From contig JADKJM010000005.1 of NCBI GenBank assembly GCA_016721005.1, positions 554,416 through 618,415 on the forward strand: 64,000 nucleotides of DNA. The letters are read 5' to 3'. Under the pieces are notes generated by a model. It saw only the letters and a list, made by a program, of their open reading frames with translations. It was not told the origin of the DNA and searched no databases. The stretch comes from Flavobacteriales bacterium. GTDB taxonomy: Bacteria > Bacteroidota > Bacteroidia > Flavobacteriales_F > PHOS-HE28. Below are positions 63,147 to 64,000 of this stretch, in pieces. How positions within the stretch are numbered: the stretch's first letter is position 1; each line of letters begins with the position of its first letter. Made by a program: the position numbers and the translations under genes.

Positions 63147-64000
63147 ATGCTCCAGAAGTACGACCCGCGCAACGCCGACATCCTTGTGCATGTGAATGGC
63201 ATGCTGCTCAAACGCAGTGAGGCGAAAGTGAGTGTGTTCGATAGCGTAGTGCAGGGCGGCGACGCGGTGTGGGAAGGACTGCGCGTGTACAATGGCGGTG
63301 TGATGATGCTCGGCCGTCACCTCGGTCGCTTGCAAGCCTCGGCGCATGCGCTCGCTTTCGCGATGGTGCCATCGAATGATGCCATCCGTACGGCGCTCTT
63401 CGCAACACTGAAGGCCAACGTCATGACCAACGATGCGCACGTGCGGCTCACGCTCACCCGCGGCGAGAAGATCACCAGCGGCATGGACCCGCGCTTGAAC
63501 CAGAGCGGGTGTTCGCTGATCGTCCTCGCGGAATGGAAGCCGGTGGTCTTTGACAACACGAAGGGCATACGCGTGATCACGAGCAGCATCCGTCGCATGG
63601 GCCCCGAAGTGCTCGACCCCAAGATCCACCACAACAACCTGCTCAACAATATCCTCGCGAAGATCGAAGCGAATGTGGCCGGCGTGGATGGCGCGCTGAT
63701 GCTGGACCGCAACGGGCACGTGGCGGAGTTGAACGACATCAATGTGTTCGCCATCATCAACGGTGAGGTCGTGACGCCCTACACCACGAGCTGCCTCGGC
63801 GGGATCACGCGGGCCGTGGTCCTCGAATTGTGCGAGAAGAACGGGGTCCCGTGTCGCGAGCGCGACCTCTCGGCGGTGGACTTGATGAACGCCGATGCGG
63901 TGTTTGGCACGGGCACGATGGGCGAGCTCACGCCGATCACCGAACTGGATGGCAGGAAGGTCGGCAAGCCCTATGGCGAACCGTTGATGAAGCGCTTGCA
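63147..64000 (+). CDS. ilvE: Branched-chain amino acid aminotransferase-like protein (partial)
   Basis: A class IV PLP aminotransferase; 284 codons are in the window and the 3' end is outside. Segments: ILVHVNGMLLKRSEAKVSVFD, QGGDAVWEGLRVYNG, the PLP lysine in LDPKIHHNNLLNNILAK, ELNDINVFAIINGEVVTPY, CLGGITRAVVLELC and VFGTGTMGELTPI. It would transaminate branched-chain 2-oxo acids; D-amino-acid or aminodeoxychorismate relatives cannot be excluded. It follows the sulfotransferase-like gene by 2 nt. Confidence 0.85.
   Translation, partial: MLQKYDPRNADILVHVNGMLLKRSEAKVSVFDSVVQGGDAVWEGLRVYNGGVMMLGRHLGRLQASAHALAFAMVPSNDAIRTALFATLKANVMTNDAHVRLTLTRGEKITSGMDPRLNQSGCSLIVLAEWKPVVFDNTKGIRVITSSIRRMGPEVLDPKIHHNNLLNNILAKIEANVAGVDGALMLDRNGHVAELNDINVFAIINGEVVTPYTTSCLGGITRAVVLELCEKNGVPCRERDLSAVDLMNADAVFGTGTMGELTPITELDGRKVGKPYGEPLMKRL

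Overview
The window looks like a GC-rich member of the Bacteroidota, probably near the Flavobacteriales. The evidence is a type IX secretion (T9SS) protein PorQ, two giant secreted proteins ending in T9SS sorting domains (type A and type B/CHU_C), Bacteroidota-restricted families (BT_3928-type DoxX protein, DUF1599, DUF2490, WG repeats), and repeated TAnnTTYG-like promoter boxes, many only 4-12 nt from the start codon.

Layout. 1-9.3 kb: porQ, queA, a DUF2490 protein, an OprP-type porin, a small-protein/nucleotidyltransferase pair, lon, ruvX and dapD (dapD carries an in-frame palindromic element). 9.3-11.1 kb: a GT9 heptosyltransferase and an enoyl-CoA hydratase. 11.1-19.9 kb (minus strand): an eight-gene surface-polysaccharide operon, in transcription order flippase, polymerase, GT4, FemAB/GNAT-like transferase, deacetylase, GT2, O-antigen ligase-like protein, DegT aminotransferase. 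Its genes mostly overlap by 1-4 nt, and three of the eight are broken by frameshift or deletion. 20.1-24.2 kb: NfeD/stomatin pair, a small conserved protein, tRNA-Arg(ACG), YdcF, an M48 lipoprotein-like peptidase and clpS.

24.2-43.8 kb: a 2051-aa TPR/PD40/coiled-coil/double SPOR-like protein, plsY, a 1505-aa exported protein of unknown function, prmA, tpiA, a T9SS-sorted adhesin, a BT_3928 protein and DUF1599, divergent from folP. Two paralogous exported proteins flank the DUF1599/folP divergent pair. 44.0-48.4 kb: a decayed IS630 copy, then two membrane class III nucleotide cyclases bracketing an exported protein. 48.4-57.4 kb: a spermidine-synthase-like protein, a 2014-aa T9SS type B protein with about 24 Ig/PKD-like modules (including four 414-bp units in perfect register), and a WG-repeat protein. 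57.4-64 kb: an MMPL/RND transporter, a TPR-like exported protein, trmD-rplS, a small Cys-motif protein, a sulfotransferase and an ilvE-type aminotransferase that runs off the window.

The main themes are envelope biogenesis and secretion (T9SS, giant exported proteins, polysaccharide assembly), housekeeping genes (lon, ruvX, dapD, tpiA, prmA, folP, trmD, rplS) and several palindromic elements placed in or beside coding sequence.
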